Assembly: GCA_963706515.1 (NCBI GenBank)
Contig: CAVPMW010000017.1
Location: 62,001-126,000, forward strand
Source: CAVPMW01 sp963706515
GTDB taxonomy: Bacteria; Chloroflexota; Anaerolineae; Anaerolineales; UBA4823
Direction of reading: 5' to 3'
Length of the DNA: 64,000 nucleotides
Positions within the stretch are counted from its first letter, which is position 1. Every line of letters begins with the position of its first letter. The notes beneath the pieces were generated by a model that ran no database searches, had not been told where the DNA came from, and saw only the letters and a program-made list of their open reading frames with translations. The translations under genes and the position numbers were made by a program. Shown here in pieces: positions 8,370 to 16,423 of this stretch.

Positions 8370-8802
8370 CCCCAGGCTGGTCGGGCGACCGCGGTCCGGG
8401 AAACCGGGTCGAGGAAAGTCCGCACTCCGTAGAGCACGCTGCCGGGCAACCCCCGGGGTGGGGCAACCCGCCGGAGAGGGCCACAGAGACATACCGCCGG
8501 CGCTGCAGCGGGTAAGGGTGAAAAGGTGGTGCAAGAGACCACCGGCGCCTCCAGCAATGGAGGCGGCCAGGTAACCCCCAGCAGGAGCAAGGCCAAGCAG
8601 GAGCAAATCCATGTAAATGGAGGGAGGCTGCTCGTCTCCCTGCCTTCGGGCGATAGCTCCGGGTAGGCTGCACGAGCTGCATGGCAACATGCAGCCTAGA
8701 GAGATGGTCGCACAGGTGTAAGGTTGGGAGGAAGCCGCTCTGCGGTGTAAACCAACCCGCTGCACTGGACAGAATGCGGCTTACAGGCCAGCCTGAGGGA
8801 CC
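8370..8802 (+). ncRNA. rnpB: RNase P RNA (bacterial type A)
   Basis: Catalytic RNA that removes the 5' leader from pre-tRNAs. The universally conserved block GAGGAAAGTCCGCACTCC is at 8411-8428. ACAGAGACATACCGCC follows near 8483-8500, and the 3' conserved block ACAGAATGCGGCTTA is at 8770-8784. The P1 stem closes the molecule: AGGCTGG at 8374-8380 pairs with CCAGCCT at 8788-8794. Length near 430 nt is normal for type A. A perfect sigma70-type promoter ends 6 nt upstream and a 24-bp hairpin lies 17 nt downstream. Exact ends are estimated to within a few bases. Confidence 0.95.
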
Positions 8803-8819
8803 TTCCTAGTGGATAAAAT

Positions 8820-8871
8820 CCGAAAACGAGGTTCGGGAGGCGCTACTGCGCCTCCCGAACCTCGTTTTCGG
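8820..8871. terminator. Perfect 24-bp hairpin between convergent rnpB and aspartate kinase (bidirectional terminator or repeat)
   Basis: The arms are 8820-8843 and 8848-8871, fully complementary, with loop TACT. The outer ends read CCGAAAACG and CGTTTTCGG, so each direction ends in a short T run. Position between two converging transcripts fits a shared terminator. The CCGAAAA ends recur in the hairpins at 33557 and 35966, so it may also be a dispersed element. Confidence 0.6.
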
Positions 8872-8906
8872 AAATTTCCCTTCCCCTGCTGTCAGCATGT
8901 ATGCTG

Positions 8907-10315
8907 TCAGGCGATCAAGCCGTGGATCGCGCGCACTGCGCCGGCAGCATCTGGGGCCGAGACAACCAGGCTGATCGATACTTCTGATGACCCCTGGGCA
9001 ATGGCGATCACGTTGACCAGGTCTCCCCCAATGCGCTGAAGATCTTCCCGGCGATGCCGGGCGTGCTGCGCATCCCGCTTCCAACGGCAGTGACGATGAC
9101 CACTTCCTCGCTCGCCCATACCCGGTCGATATCCCGGCGGCTGAGCTCGAGGGCGAAATCTTTTTCAAGCTCATTCACGACCATCGACGCCGACGCCGAG
9201 GGGACCGCGAAGCAGATGGACTGCTCCGACGAGGCTTGAGTGATCAGGGGGACGCTCGTGCCGGTATGCGCCACGGCAGCAAAGGTGCGCGCCGCCACGC
9301 CGGGCACCCCTAACATGCCGCGCCCTTCGACAGTGACCAGGCGCTGACCCGGTATCGCGGTGACGGCTTTTACTCTACCCCCGTTTTCTTCCAATAATTC
9401 GCTGACGATTTCGGTGCCGGGGCTCTCAGGATTGAAGGTATTGAGCACGCGCAAGGCGATGCCCGCCTCGATTACCGGTCGGATTGTTTTGGGATGGAGC
9501 ACGCGCGCGCCGAAATAGGCCAGCTCGGCGATCTCGCGGTAAGAAAGCTGGTCAATGGTGTGCGCCTCAGCCATGATACGCGGGTCAGCGCTCATCACAC
9601 CGTCCACGTCGGTCCAGATCCAGACTTCATCTGCCTGCAGGGCAACCCCCAGGATCGCTGCCGAAAAGTCGCTCCCACCGCGCCCCAAGGTTGTAGTGAC
9701 TCCGCTGGGGGTCGCGCCGATGTAGCCCGTTACGACGGGTACGATCCCTTTATCCAGCAAGGGGTCCAGCTCGCGGGCGGTGCAGGCGCTGGTCGCCTCC
9801 ATGTCGGGATGGGCAGCCTGGAAGCAGTCGTCGGTGACGATTAACCGGGTTGCATCGACCGGCTGGGCTTCGACGCCTGCCCCATTCAAGCTGGCGGCGA
9901 GCAGACGGATGCAAAGCCTCTCTCCGATCGAGCCAACCGCGTCCAGGGCGCGCGGCGAGCACTCCCCCAGCACCAGGATCGCCTGGCAGAAGTTGGTGAA
10001 CTCGTCTACCAGGCGCTGCAGCTCATCTTTGAATGCTGAGCGGCGGCGCGGGGAGCTGATCAGGGAGGCCGCGATCTCCATGTGGCGGTCCTGCAAGGAT
10101 TGGGCGGTCTTCAGGTACGCCTCCCGGTCTCCGAGAGCAGCCCTTCCAGCGCTGTCTAACAGCTGGTCCGTCAATCCATTCAGGGCTGAGGTGACCACCA
10201 CCAGGCGGTTCCTGTCTCGCCGGGCAGCCTTCACGATCTTTACCACCTGCTGCATCGCATCAGGCGTGCCGACTGAAGTCCCGCCAAATTTCATCACCAG
10301 TAATTTTTTGCCCAT
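8907..10315 (-). CDS. lysC: Aspartate kinase (one frameshift near the C-terminus)
   Basis: Phosphorylates L-aspartate in the first step of lysine, threonine, methionine and diaminopimelate synthesis. The N-terminus has the family signature MKFGGTSVGT (residues 8-17). The kinase core continues with SIGERLCIRLLAA, TTLGRGGSDFSAA and WTDVDGVMSADPR. Tandem ACT domains follow from about residue 310 (LVTVEGRGMLGVPGVAARTF, then VVIVTAVGSGMRSTPGIAGK). The frame breaks near 9030. The next frame completes the second ACT domain with GDLVNVIAIAQGSSEVSIS and HGLIA, ending at 8907. Length of about 468 codons is typical of the two-ACT, threonine- or lysine-sensitive form. GGAG lies 7-10 nt before the ATG. 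The gene is divergent from the L,D-transpeptidase. Confidence 0.93.
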
Positions 10316-10463
10316 CTCGCTCTCCGCTTGCGGGGAATTTAGCCGATTTTACCAGCAACCGCACAGACTGGATAATGCAAATAGTCTAAGCAAACCTTAA
10401 TCACCGTTACAGGCATCACTATTGACCCGCTTCTTATTTCCGGGTATCCTTAAACGCTTTAAT

Positions 10464-11546
10464 ATGACTCTCCCTCGATTATCTCGGCGAACGTTCCTAA
10501 AACTGGCAGCGGCAGGTCTGGGCAGCCTGGCTTTGCCATCGCTCAGCCGGGTTTTTGCCCTGCCGGAATTCCCGCAGGCCGACCGACTGGGGCGCAACAC
10601 AGCAGGTAAGGTGGAAGTCAAAGCGCGCCCGAATATCGATAGCGATACGGTGGCGGTGTTGTACGACGATGCAGTCGTCCCCTGGCTGAAAGAAGTGGTC
10701 GGTCCCAGACCGCTGTGGTACAGCCAGCGCTGGGTAGAAACCCCGCAAGGCTACATCTACGCCGCCAATCTTCAGCCAGTGCTCAACCGGCCGAATAAGC
10801 CGCTCACCAAGCTGCCGGCTGTCGGCAAAGGCACCGGGATGTGGGCCGAAGTGTCCGTTCCGTATGCCGACCTGGTCCTGGATAACCCTCCGGCGCGCTC
10901 GCCCTGGCTGAAATCCGCGGTTTCCCCACGGGTTTATTACAGCCAGATCCTGTGGATAGACAAATTGAAGAAAGACGCCCAAGGACAGACCTGGTACCGG
11001 GTGAACGAGCGCTACGGGACTTACGGGGATATTTATTGGGTGGCGGCTGAGGCATTTCGCCCGCTGACGACGGACGAGATTACCCCGCTCAGCCCGCAGG
11101 TGAGCGATAAGCGCGTCGTCGTCGATGTGACCTACCAGACACTCTCATGCATGGAGGGCAATTCCGAGGTGTACTACTGCCGCATCTCCTCCGGCGCCAA
11201 GTTTGATTCGAACGGCAATCCGGTAGACAAGTGGTCTACCCCGGTCGGGGAGCATTACATCTGGCGCAAGCTGCTCTCGATCCACATGAGCGGCGGGACG
11301 ACCGGGGGCGGCTACGATTTGCCCGGCATTGGCTGGACGACGCTGTTCTCCGGGGATGGCGTAGCGGTCCATTCGACTTTCTGGCACAACAATTTCGGCG
11401 TGCCCATGTCTCACGGTTGTGTGAACGCTCGCCCGGATGACGCCAAGTTCGTCTTCCGTTGGACGTTGCCGGATGTTCAGATAGAGCCTGGGGATATGGC
11501 CGTTTCCGGGAGGGATGGGAGCAGAATCGTCGTGGTAGAAAAGTAG
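10464..11546 (+). CDS. Tat-exported L,D-transpeptidase (YkuD domain)
   Basis: Cross-links or anchors peptidoglycan through an active-site Cys. ATG 10464 gives a clear twin-arginine signal, SRRTFLKLAAAGLG (residues 7-20). A TTG 42 nt upstream would only lengthen it. Residues 45-200 carry two repeats resembling bacterial SH3 modules (VEVKARPNIDSDTVAVLY, and WAEVSVPYADLVL). The YkuD catalytic domain is C-terminal, from about residue 220, with the signature HSTFWHNNFGVPMSHGCVNA containing the catalytic His and Cys. Length 360 aa. Tat export of this enzyme class is common in Chloroflexota. It stands alone between the divergent lysC and the redox cluster. Confidence 0.9.
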   Translation: MTLPRLSRRTFLKLAAAGLGSLALPSLSRVFALPEFPQADRLGRNTAGKVEVKARPNIDSDTVAVLYDDAVVPWLKEVVGPRPLWYSQRWVETPQGYIYAANLQPVLNRPNKPLTKLPAVGKGTGMWAEVSVPYADLVLDNPPARSPWLKSAVSPRVYYSQILWIDKLKKDAQGQTWYRVNERYGTYGDIYWVAAEAFRPLTTDEITPLSPQVSDKRVVVDVTYQTLSCMEGNSEVYYCRISSGAKFDSNGNPVDKWSTPVGEHYIWRKLLSIHMSGGTTGGGYDLPGIGWTTLFSGDGVAVHSTFWHNNFGVPMSHGCVNARPDDAKFVFRWTLPDVQIEPGDMAVSGRDGSRIVVVEK

Positions 11547-11598
11547 CCCGGCGCAGCTCAGATCAGCATGCTCAGCACAGGTATGGAGACTTAATTGT

Positions 11599-12525
11599 AT
11601 GCTCGGGAATAATGTTGGGCTCGGGCTGGCGTTCTTCGCCGGGATTGCCTCATTCCTATCGCCGTGTGTTTTTGCGCTGGTTCCAGCGTATATCGGCTAC
11701 CTGGGTGGGCGAACTGCAGCCATGGCGAGCCGCGGTAAGCCGATCCGCTGGGTGGCTTTGACCCACGGCATCGCTTTCGTGCTCGGTTTCAGCACAGTAT
11801 TTATTCTCCTGGGTATAGCAACCTCTGCCCTGGGTAGTTTGCTTTTCAGCTTGCGCATCTGGCTGGCACGCACAGGCGGATTGATCGTCATTATCTTCGG
11901 TCTGCACATGACCGGCATCATCCGCATCCGCTTTTTCGAATATGACTTGCGCTCCCAGACCATCCCTGACCGCAACCGCGGCTATATCGCCTCATTCCTG
12001 ATGGGCGTGTTCTTCTCGGCTGGCTGGTCGCCTTGTGTGGGACCCATCCTGGGCTCGATCCTGACCCTGGCGCTGAACGGCGGCTCAGTCTCCCAGGGAG
12101 CGATGTTACTCGCCGGTTACTCTATCGGCCTTGCCATCCCATTTTTGTTCGCATCGACCCAAATTGGGATTGTAACCACCGTGATCCAGCGTTATGGCAA
12201 GGTGATGCATTACGTCGAAGTCGGTTTTGGAGTCGTATTGATCATCGTCGGTACACTCTTGCTGAGCGGACGCTACCAGCAAATTGCCAGCCTGGGCTCA
12301 TTTATTGGATCGTTCGACGAGCTGACGATCGGCCGGATCATCTTCGTCGGGGTGATTGCACTGGCAACCCTGGGTTTGATCCCGGCTTACATCGCCTCGA
12401 AAAGAGGCCGAAACTTCTACGATTGGTGGATCTTTGGGTCTGTGCTCTTCCCGGTAGCGTTGGTGTTAGCATTACGCCTCCCTTCGCAGGCGCAGTCGAA
12501 CCAGTCTCCCCAGGGCAGCGATTAG
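11599..12525 (+). CDS. CcdA/DsbD-like thiol-disulfide transmembrane transporter
   Basis: Polytopic protein of 308 residues with seven or eight predicted membrane segments. It carries the paired redox cysteines of the CcdA family: FLSPCVFALVPAYIG (Cys23) and AGWSPCVGP (Cys146), each next to Pro. CcdA-type proteins pass electrons from cytoplasmic thioredoxin to extracytoplasmic thioredoxin-like partners, for cytochrome c maturation or protein thiol reduction. The next gene encodes exactly such a membrane-anchored thioredoxin, and the one after that a glutaredoxin-like fusion, so a small electron-relay operon is inferred. No cytochrome c biogenesis genes (resB, resC) are in view. Confidence 0.88.
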   Translation: MLGNNVGLGLAFFAGIASFLSPCVFALVPAYIGYLGGRTAAMASRGKPIRWVALTHGIAFVLGFSTVFILLGIATSALGSLLFSLRIWLARTGGLIVIIFGLHMTGIIRIRFFEYDLRSQTIPDRNRGYIASFLMGVFFSAGWSPCVGPILGSILTLALNGGSVSQGAMLLAGYSIGLAIPFLFASTQIGIVTTVIQRYGKVMHYVEVGFGVVLIIVGTLLLSGRYQQIASLGSFIGSFDELTIGRIIFVGVIALATLGLIPAYIASKRGRNFYDWWIFGSVLFPVALVLALRLPSQAQSNQSPQGSD

Positions 12526-12575
12526 GGCAGCGCTCCGCTGTCATGCGCTGAGTCAGGCTGCGGGAGGCAAAAGGG

Positions 12576-13148
12576 ATGGGACGAAGCAGTAAATGGCGGC
12601 TGGTCGCTGGCGGCGTTTTGCTTGGATTGGGACTGGGATTGGTATTCCTGATCGTATCCGGTGCAGGCAGGGAGCTGTGGACCCGCATGGGACTGAGCCA
12701 GTCCGTCCGCCTGGCAGAGACTGCCCCGGAAGTGGGCTTGCCTGCGCCGGAAATCCAGCTCAGCCAGCTCGACGGTACCCCGCTGCGGCTGTCGGACTTG
12801 AAGGGCAAGGCGGTCCTGGTAAATTTTTGGGCGACCTGGTGCGGTCCCTGCCGGGTTGAGATGCCGATGCTCCAGCAGGCTTACGAGCAATATCCGGATG
12901 ACCTGGTGGTGTTAGGGGTGAATGCTGCTGAGCCTGAGGCGACTGTGAAAAAGAATATCGAGGAGCTGGGCATCACCTTTAATATCTTGCTCGATCCAGA
13001 ATCGCAGGCAGTAAGAGATTACCATATCAGCGGTTTCCCCACGACCTACCTGATCGATAAAGAAGGAATGATCAAAGTGGCACATATCGGGCAGCTCTCT
13101 CAAGCCGAATTGGATGATTACCTCAATCGAGTAGGTCTGGGCTCATGA
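12576..13148 (+). CDS. Membrane-anchored TlpA/ResA-like thioredoxin
   Basis: The protein has 190 residues. An N-terminal hydrophobic anchor (residues 9-28) is followed by a periplasmic-facing thioredoxin fold with active site WCGPC (Cys89 and Cys92). A preceding LVNFWATW and a cis-Pro segment SGFPTTYLID complete the fold. This is the TlpA/ResA/AhpC-TSA subgroup that reduces extracytoplasmic disulfides using electrons from a CcdA-type protein. The partner CcdA is encoded 50 nt upstream. The stop overlaps the start of the glutaredoxin-DUF2085 gene by 4 nt, supporting translational coupling. Confidence 0.92.
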   Translation: MGRSSKWRLVAGGVLLGLGLGLVFLIVSGAGRELWTRMGLSQSVRLAETAPEVGLPAPEIQLSQLDGTPLRLSDLKGKAVLVNFWATWCGPCRVEMPMLQQAYEQYPDDLVVLGVNAAEPEATVKKNIEELGITFNILLDPESQAVRDYHISGFPTTYLIDKEGMIKVAHIGQLSQAELDDYLNRVGLGS

Positions 13149-14161
13149 TTACCGTCACGCTTTACAGCCGGAAAGACTGTCATTTATGCGACCAGACCCT
13201 GGAAGACCTGACTGCACTGCAGGCGGAATTTCCCCACCAGCTTAAAGTCATTGACATTGACAGCAGTCCTAACCTGCAGAAATCATTTGGAGACAAGGTC
13301 CCGGTAGTGACAATCGGACCCTACATTCTCCAGGCGCCCATCGAGCGGACCCAGCTTGCGGTAAGCCTGGGCGCGGCGCAGGACAGGGAACGCCACATTC
13401 GCAAGATCGATGATTCTATCGATAGCGACGCCTCAGCGCACGAGCGCTGGACGCGCTCCGACAGGTTTACGTATTGGACCTCCAGGCACTATCTGGCAGG
13501 ATTCAATCTTTTTCTGGTCGTCTACCTTGGGCTGACGTTCCTGGCGCCTGTGCTGATGAAAGCCGGGTATACCAGCCCAGCCGCACTGATCTATCGCGTA
13601 TATGGCGGATTATGCCACCAGCTGGCTTTTCGCAGCCTGTTCCTCTTCGGCGAGCAGGCCTATTATCCCCGGGCAGCCGCCGGGATGGGAGGCGTGCTTA
13701 CCTTCCAGCAAGCGACCGGGTTGAATGAATCCAGCTCTCCGGATGCGCTTTTAGCCGCCCGCCAGTTCGTGGGCAACGCAATCGTTGGGTATAAGGTCGC
13801 CTTGTGCGAGAGGGACATTGCCATTTACGGGTCGATGCTCCTGTTTGGGGTGATCTTTGCCCTGAGCGGGCGTAAGATGAAATCGCTCCCATGGTACCTC
13901 TGGGTCGTAGTGGGTATCTTACCGATCGCCCTGGATGGCGTCAGCCAGCTCATCAGCCAGCCGCCGCTTGGCTTCATCCCTTACCGGGAGAGCACACCGT
14001 ACCTGCGTTTGCTGACCGGATTCTTGTTCGGGTTTACCACAGCCTGGTTCGGTATCCCCCTGGTGGAAAGCTCTATGGCTGAAGCGCGCCAGCTGATGGA
14101 GCGGAAAAAGAATCGCATCCGCCAGCGAGCAGCTGCCCTCCCAGCACAACCCAAAATATAG
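13145..14161 (+). CDS. Glutaredoxin-like domain fused to DUF2085 membrane domain
   Basis: Residues 1-75 form a glutaredoxin/DUF836-like thioredoxin fold with an N-terminal redox pair CHLC (Cys12 and Cys15) and a cis-Pro segment KVPVVTIG. Residues 115-320 are a DUF2085 membrane domain with four or five hydrophobic helices. It keeps the family's conserved polar residues: GGLCHQLAFRSLF (Cys157, His158) and CERDIAIYGS (Cys221, Asp224). DUF2085 has no established function. The fusion joins two sets of cysteines, one soluble and one membrane-embedded, and the gene is translationally coupled to the TlpA-like protein. A redox role is therefore likely, but the substrate is unknown. Confidence 0.85.
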   Translation: MITVTLYSRKDCHLCDQTLEDLTALQAEFPHQLKVIDIDSSPNLQKSFGDKVPVVTIGPYILQAPIERTQLAVSLGAAQDRERHIRKIDDSIDSDASAHERWTRSDRFTYWTSRHYLAGFNLFLVVYLGLTFLAPVLMKAGYTSPAALIYRVYGGLCHQLAFRSLFLFGEQAYYPRAAAGMGGVLTFQQATGLNESSSPDALLAARQFVGNAIVGYKVALCERDIAIYGSMLLFGVIFALSGRKMKSLPWYLWVVVGILPIALDGVSQLISQPPLGFIPYRESTPYLRLLTGFLFGFTTAWFGIPLVESSMAEARQLMERKKNRIRQRAAALPAQPKI

Positions 14162-14170
14162 GCTGATTCG

Positions 14171-15004
14171 ATGCCATTTGCGGAAAAGGATGGGATCCGC
14201 TACCTGACCTTTGATACGCTCAGCGTAGCCGGGGTGACCCACGCGGTCTTCACCCGCCGCGGCGGCGTCAGCCCAGCTCCGTGGAAAGCACTCAATGTCG
14301 GCGGCGTGGTCGGGGATGACCCGCAGCGGGTGGCTGAAAACCGGGGACGCTCTTTTGCCGCCCTGGGCAAAAGCCTGGCGAGCATGTACGACGTCTGGCA
14401 GGTGCATGGCGTAGAGGTAGTCTGCGCTCAAGCGCCGCGGCCGGCGGATGTCCCCCATCTGGAGGCAGATGTCATCCTGTGTGACCAGCCAGGCGTGACT
14501 CTGTTTATGCGCTTTGCGGATTGTGTGCCCATCTTACTGCTGGACCCACGCCGGGGGGTGGTCGGGTTGGCGCATGCCGGCTGGATGGGCACGGTGCGCA
14601 GGGTCGCCTCAGCCGCGGTCCAGGCCATGCAGAACTGTTATGGCAGCCAGCCATCCGACCTGCTCGCGGCGATCGGCCCTTCGATCGGGGCGCATCACTA
14701 TCCGGTGGGACCCGAGGTGGTAAAGCGCGTGCAGGAAGCCTTCGGGGATGAATCCGAGGGGGTGCTGCTGGATCCGCTGGCGAGCGGAAATGAGCCCGGA
14801 GTCGCTCGAAAAAGCGAAGATTCCCTCAATTCTGGAGTAAAATTTGATCTATGGAACGCCAACCGGCTGGTTCTGCGCGAAGCTGGCGTCAATTCAATTG
14901 AAGTGGCAGGCATCTGTACCGCCTGCTTCCCGGAAGACTGGTACTCTCACCGCGGGGAGAAAGGGCGCACTGGTCAATTCGGCGCTTTGATCGGGTTGGA
15001 TTGA
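14171..15004 (+). CDS. pgeF: Purine nucleoside phosphorylase / polyphenol oxidase family (YfiH/LACC1) protein
   Basis: The protein has 277 residues. The family's metal and active-site motifs are all present: DVWQVHGVEV (His), MRFADCVPILL (Cys), GLAHAGWMGTV (His) and SIGAHHYPVGPEV. Family members (YfiH, YlmD, LACC1) were first called laccases. They are now known to act as purine nucleoside phosphorylases and adenosine deaminases; E. coli PgeF also edits peptidoglycan precursors. Which activity applies here is not decidable from sequence. The next gene, yggS, starts 4 nt downstream, the same order as ylmD-ylmE in Firmicutes division-associated clusters. Confidence 0.9.
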   Translation: MPFAEKDGIRYLTFDTLSVAGVTHAVFTRRGGVSPAPWKALNVGGVVGDDPQRVAENRGRSFAALGKSLASMYDVWQVHGVEVVCAQAPRPADVPHLEADVILCDQPGVTLFMRFADCVPILLLDPRRGVVGLAHAGWMGTVRRVASAAVQAMQNCYGSQPSDLLAAIGPSIGAHHYPVGPEVVKRVQEAFGDESEGVLLDPLASGNEPGVARKSEDSLNSGVKFDLWNANRLVLREAGVNSIEVAGICTACFPEDWYSHRGEKGRTGQFGALIGLD

Positions 15005-15007
15005 AGG

Positions 15008-15736
15008 ATGGCGTTGATCGCTGAAATGAAGATCGCGGAAAACTACCAGCACGTCCTCGAGCAGATCGCTGCGGCGGCTGTGGCTGCCGGGCGGGACCCC
15101 GAGGAGGTGAAGCTGGTGGTGGTGACGAAAGGACATTCAGTCGCAGACATCCAGGCGGTGACAGCCGCCGGTGCAAGCTGGTTGGGCGAGAATTATACTG
15201 AGGAAGCCATCCCGAAGATTGAAGCCTGCGCATCCCGGACGGGTCTGACATGGCACATGATCGGGCACGTGCAGAGCCGGAAGGCGGAAGCAGTTTGCGC
15301 CTGGTTTCATTGGGTGCATTCACTGGATAGCTTGAAGCTGGCGCGGCGCCTGGACCAGTTTGCCGGGCAGCTCAACCGCAATCTGCCAGTCCTGCTGGAG
15401 TGTAACGTGAGCGGCGAGGCAGCAAAATCAGGCTGGCCAGCCTGGCGGGAGGATCAATTGAGCGACCTGGCGTTGGAAATTCACGAAATTTCAGCGATGA
15501 CCCACCTGCGCATCCAGGGGTTGATGACCATGCCGCCGTTATCGGTCGACCCGGAAGAGAGCCGGAGGTATTTCACGCGGCTGCGCAGCATTCAGAGCTA
15601 TCTGGCTGGGGAATTTCCTCGGATCGAGTGGAAAGAGCTCTCGATGGGGATGTCTGCTGATTTCTCCGTCGCCATCCAGGAAGGCGCAACGATCGTGCGC
15701 ATTGGCACGGCAATCATGGGTCCCCGGCCAATATGA
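15008..15736 (+). CDS. yggS: YggS/PROSC-family PLP homeostasis protein
   Basis: Single-domain alanine-racemase-like TIM barrel, 242 residues, without racemase activity in characterised homologues. It buffers pyridoxal phosphate and affects amino-acid pools. The PLP lysine is in VKLVVVTKGHSV (about residue 41). Other family motifs are GASWLGENYTEEA, WHMIGHVQSRKA, and the C-terminal LSMGMSADFSVAIQEGATIV that holds the phosphate group. It is part of the pgeF-yggS-yggT-yggU run, with a 4-nt overlap with yggT. Confidence 0.93.
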   Translation: MALIAEMKIAENYQHVLEQIAAAAVAAGRDPEEVKLVVVTKGHSVADIQAVTAAGASWLGENYTEEAIPKIEACASRTGLTWHMIGHVQSRKAEAVCAWFHWVHSLDSLKLARRLDQFAGQLNRNLPVLLECNVSGEAAKSGWPAWREDQLSDLALEIHEISAMTHLRIQGLMTMPPLSVDPEESRRYFTRLRSIQSYLAGEFPRIEWKELSMGMSADFSVAIQEGATIVRIGTAIMGPRPI

Positions 15737-16014
15737 GCATTAGCACAGCCGGCTGGCTGATCTCAACGGTTAACCTGGTCACTCGCCTGGTGATCATTGT
15801 GCTGGTCATCCAGGTGGTGCTTACCTATTTTCTTCCGCCCTATAACCCGGTGCGCCAGCGTTTAGACCGGCTGGTCTACCCGCTGCTGGCGCCGATCCGG
15901 CGGGTGATGCCAAATACCGGACCTCTGGATTTCAGCCCACTGGTGCTGATTATTGCCATCGAAATTCTGGATTGGTTGCTGGTCCGGATCATTACATGGA
16001 TCTTCTTACGCTGA
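15733..16014 (+). CDS. yggT: YggT-family small membrane protein
   Basis: A 93-residue protein with two membrane helices (residues 10-33 and 68-90) separated by the family motif YNPVRQRLDRLVYPLLAPIR. The order yggS-yggT-yggU is conserved widely in bacteria (ylmE-ylmG in Gram-positives). YlmG-type proteins are linked to cell envelope and division; exact role unknown. The ATG overlaps the yggS stop. Confidence 0.9.
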   Translation: MSISTAGWLISTVNLVTRLVIIVLVIQVVLTYFLPPYNPVRQRLDRLVYPLLAPIRRVMPNTGPLDFSPLVLIIAIEILDWLLVRIITWIFLR

Positions 16015-16024
16015 GGGAATCGCA

Positions 16025-16336
16025 ATGAGCTCAAGACAATATCAATTGCACGACGGCAAGACTGGTTCAGCCCTGGCAATCCGGGTTACCCCACGCGCCA
16101 GCCGCAATGAGATCTCTGAAATACTCAGCGATGGTACCGTAAAGATCCGCCTGACTGCGCCCCCGGCTGAAGGGAAAGCCAATAAGGCATTGGTCGAATT
16201 CCTTGCGCACGTCCTGGGCGTACCGGCATCCCGCATCGAGATTGTCGCCGGCGCGACTGGCAAGGATAAACTCGTCTCCATCCTGGACCTGGATGCCCAG
16301 ACCGTGCACGAGCGGATCTTGCAGAACCTGGCATAA
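16025..16336 (+). CDS. yggU: DUF167/YggU-family protein
   Basis: A 103-residue soluble protein of the DUF167 family. It has the typical LAIRVTPRASRNEI start and the core VKIRLTAPPAEGKANKALV, followed by SRIEIVAGATGKDKLV. No biochemical function is established for the family. ATG 16025 is chosen because it begins right before the conserved domain and lies 10 nt after the yggT stop. It is the last gene of the run and is followed by a 26-bp hairpin. Confidence 0.9.
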   Translation: MSSRQYQLHDGKTGSALAIRVTPRASRNEISEILSDGTVKIRLTAPPAEGKANKALVEFLAHVLGVPASRIEIVAGATGKDKLVSILDLDAQTVHERILQNLA

Positions 16337-16355
16337 GCGGTAAAACTAAGAAATT

Positions 16356-16411
16356 ATCAGCAAAAATAGCTGGTGGAGTGCCTACGCACTCCACCAGCTA
16401 TTTTTGCTGAT
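16356..16411. terminator. Perfect 26-bp hairpin between convergent yggU and the NACHT/HEAT gene
   Basis: The arms are 16356-16381 and 16386-16411, fully complementary, with loop CTAC. The outer part is AT-rich (CAAAAATAG / CTATTTTTG), so both strands end with a T run inside the stem. It fits a bidirectional terminator for the two genes that end 20 nt and 13 nt away. The arms are much longer than needed for termination. Confidence 0.6.
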
Positions 16412-16423
16412 CTAGTCCAATGG

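Noticed and set aside
8242..8765. Open frames of 110-171 codons on the minus strand
   Set aside because: They lie across the RNase P RNA gene; stop-free stretches arise from its GC-rich stems.
10316..10463. Lysine riboswitch upstream of aspartate kinase
   Set aside because: The gap before lysC is short and holds none of the conserved L-box elements.
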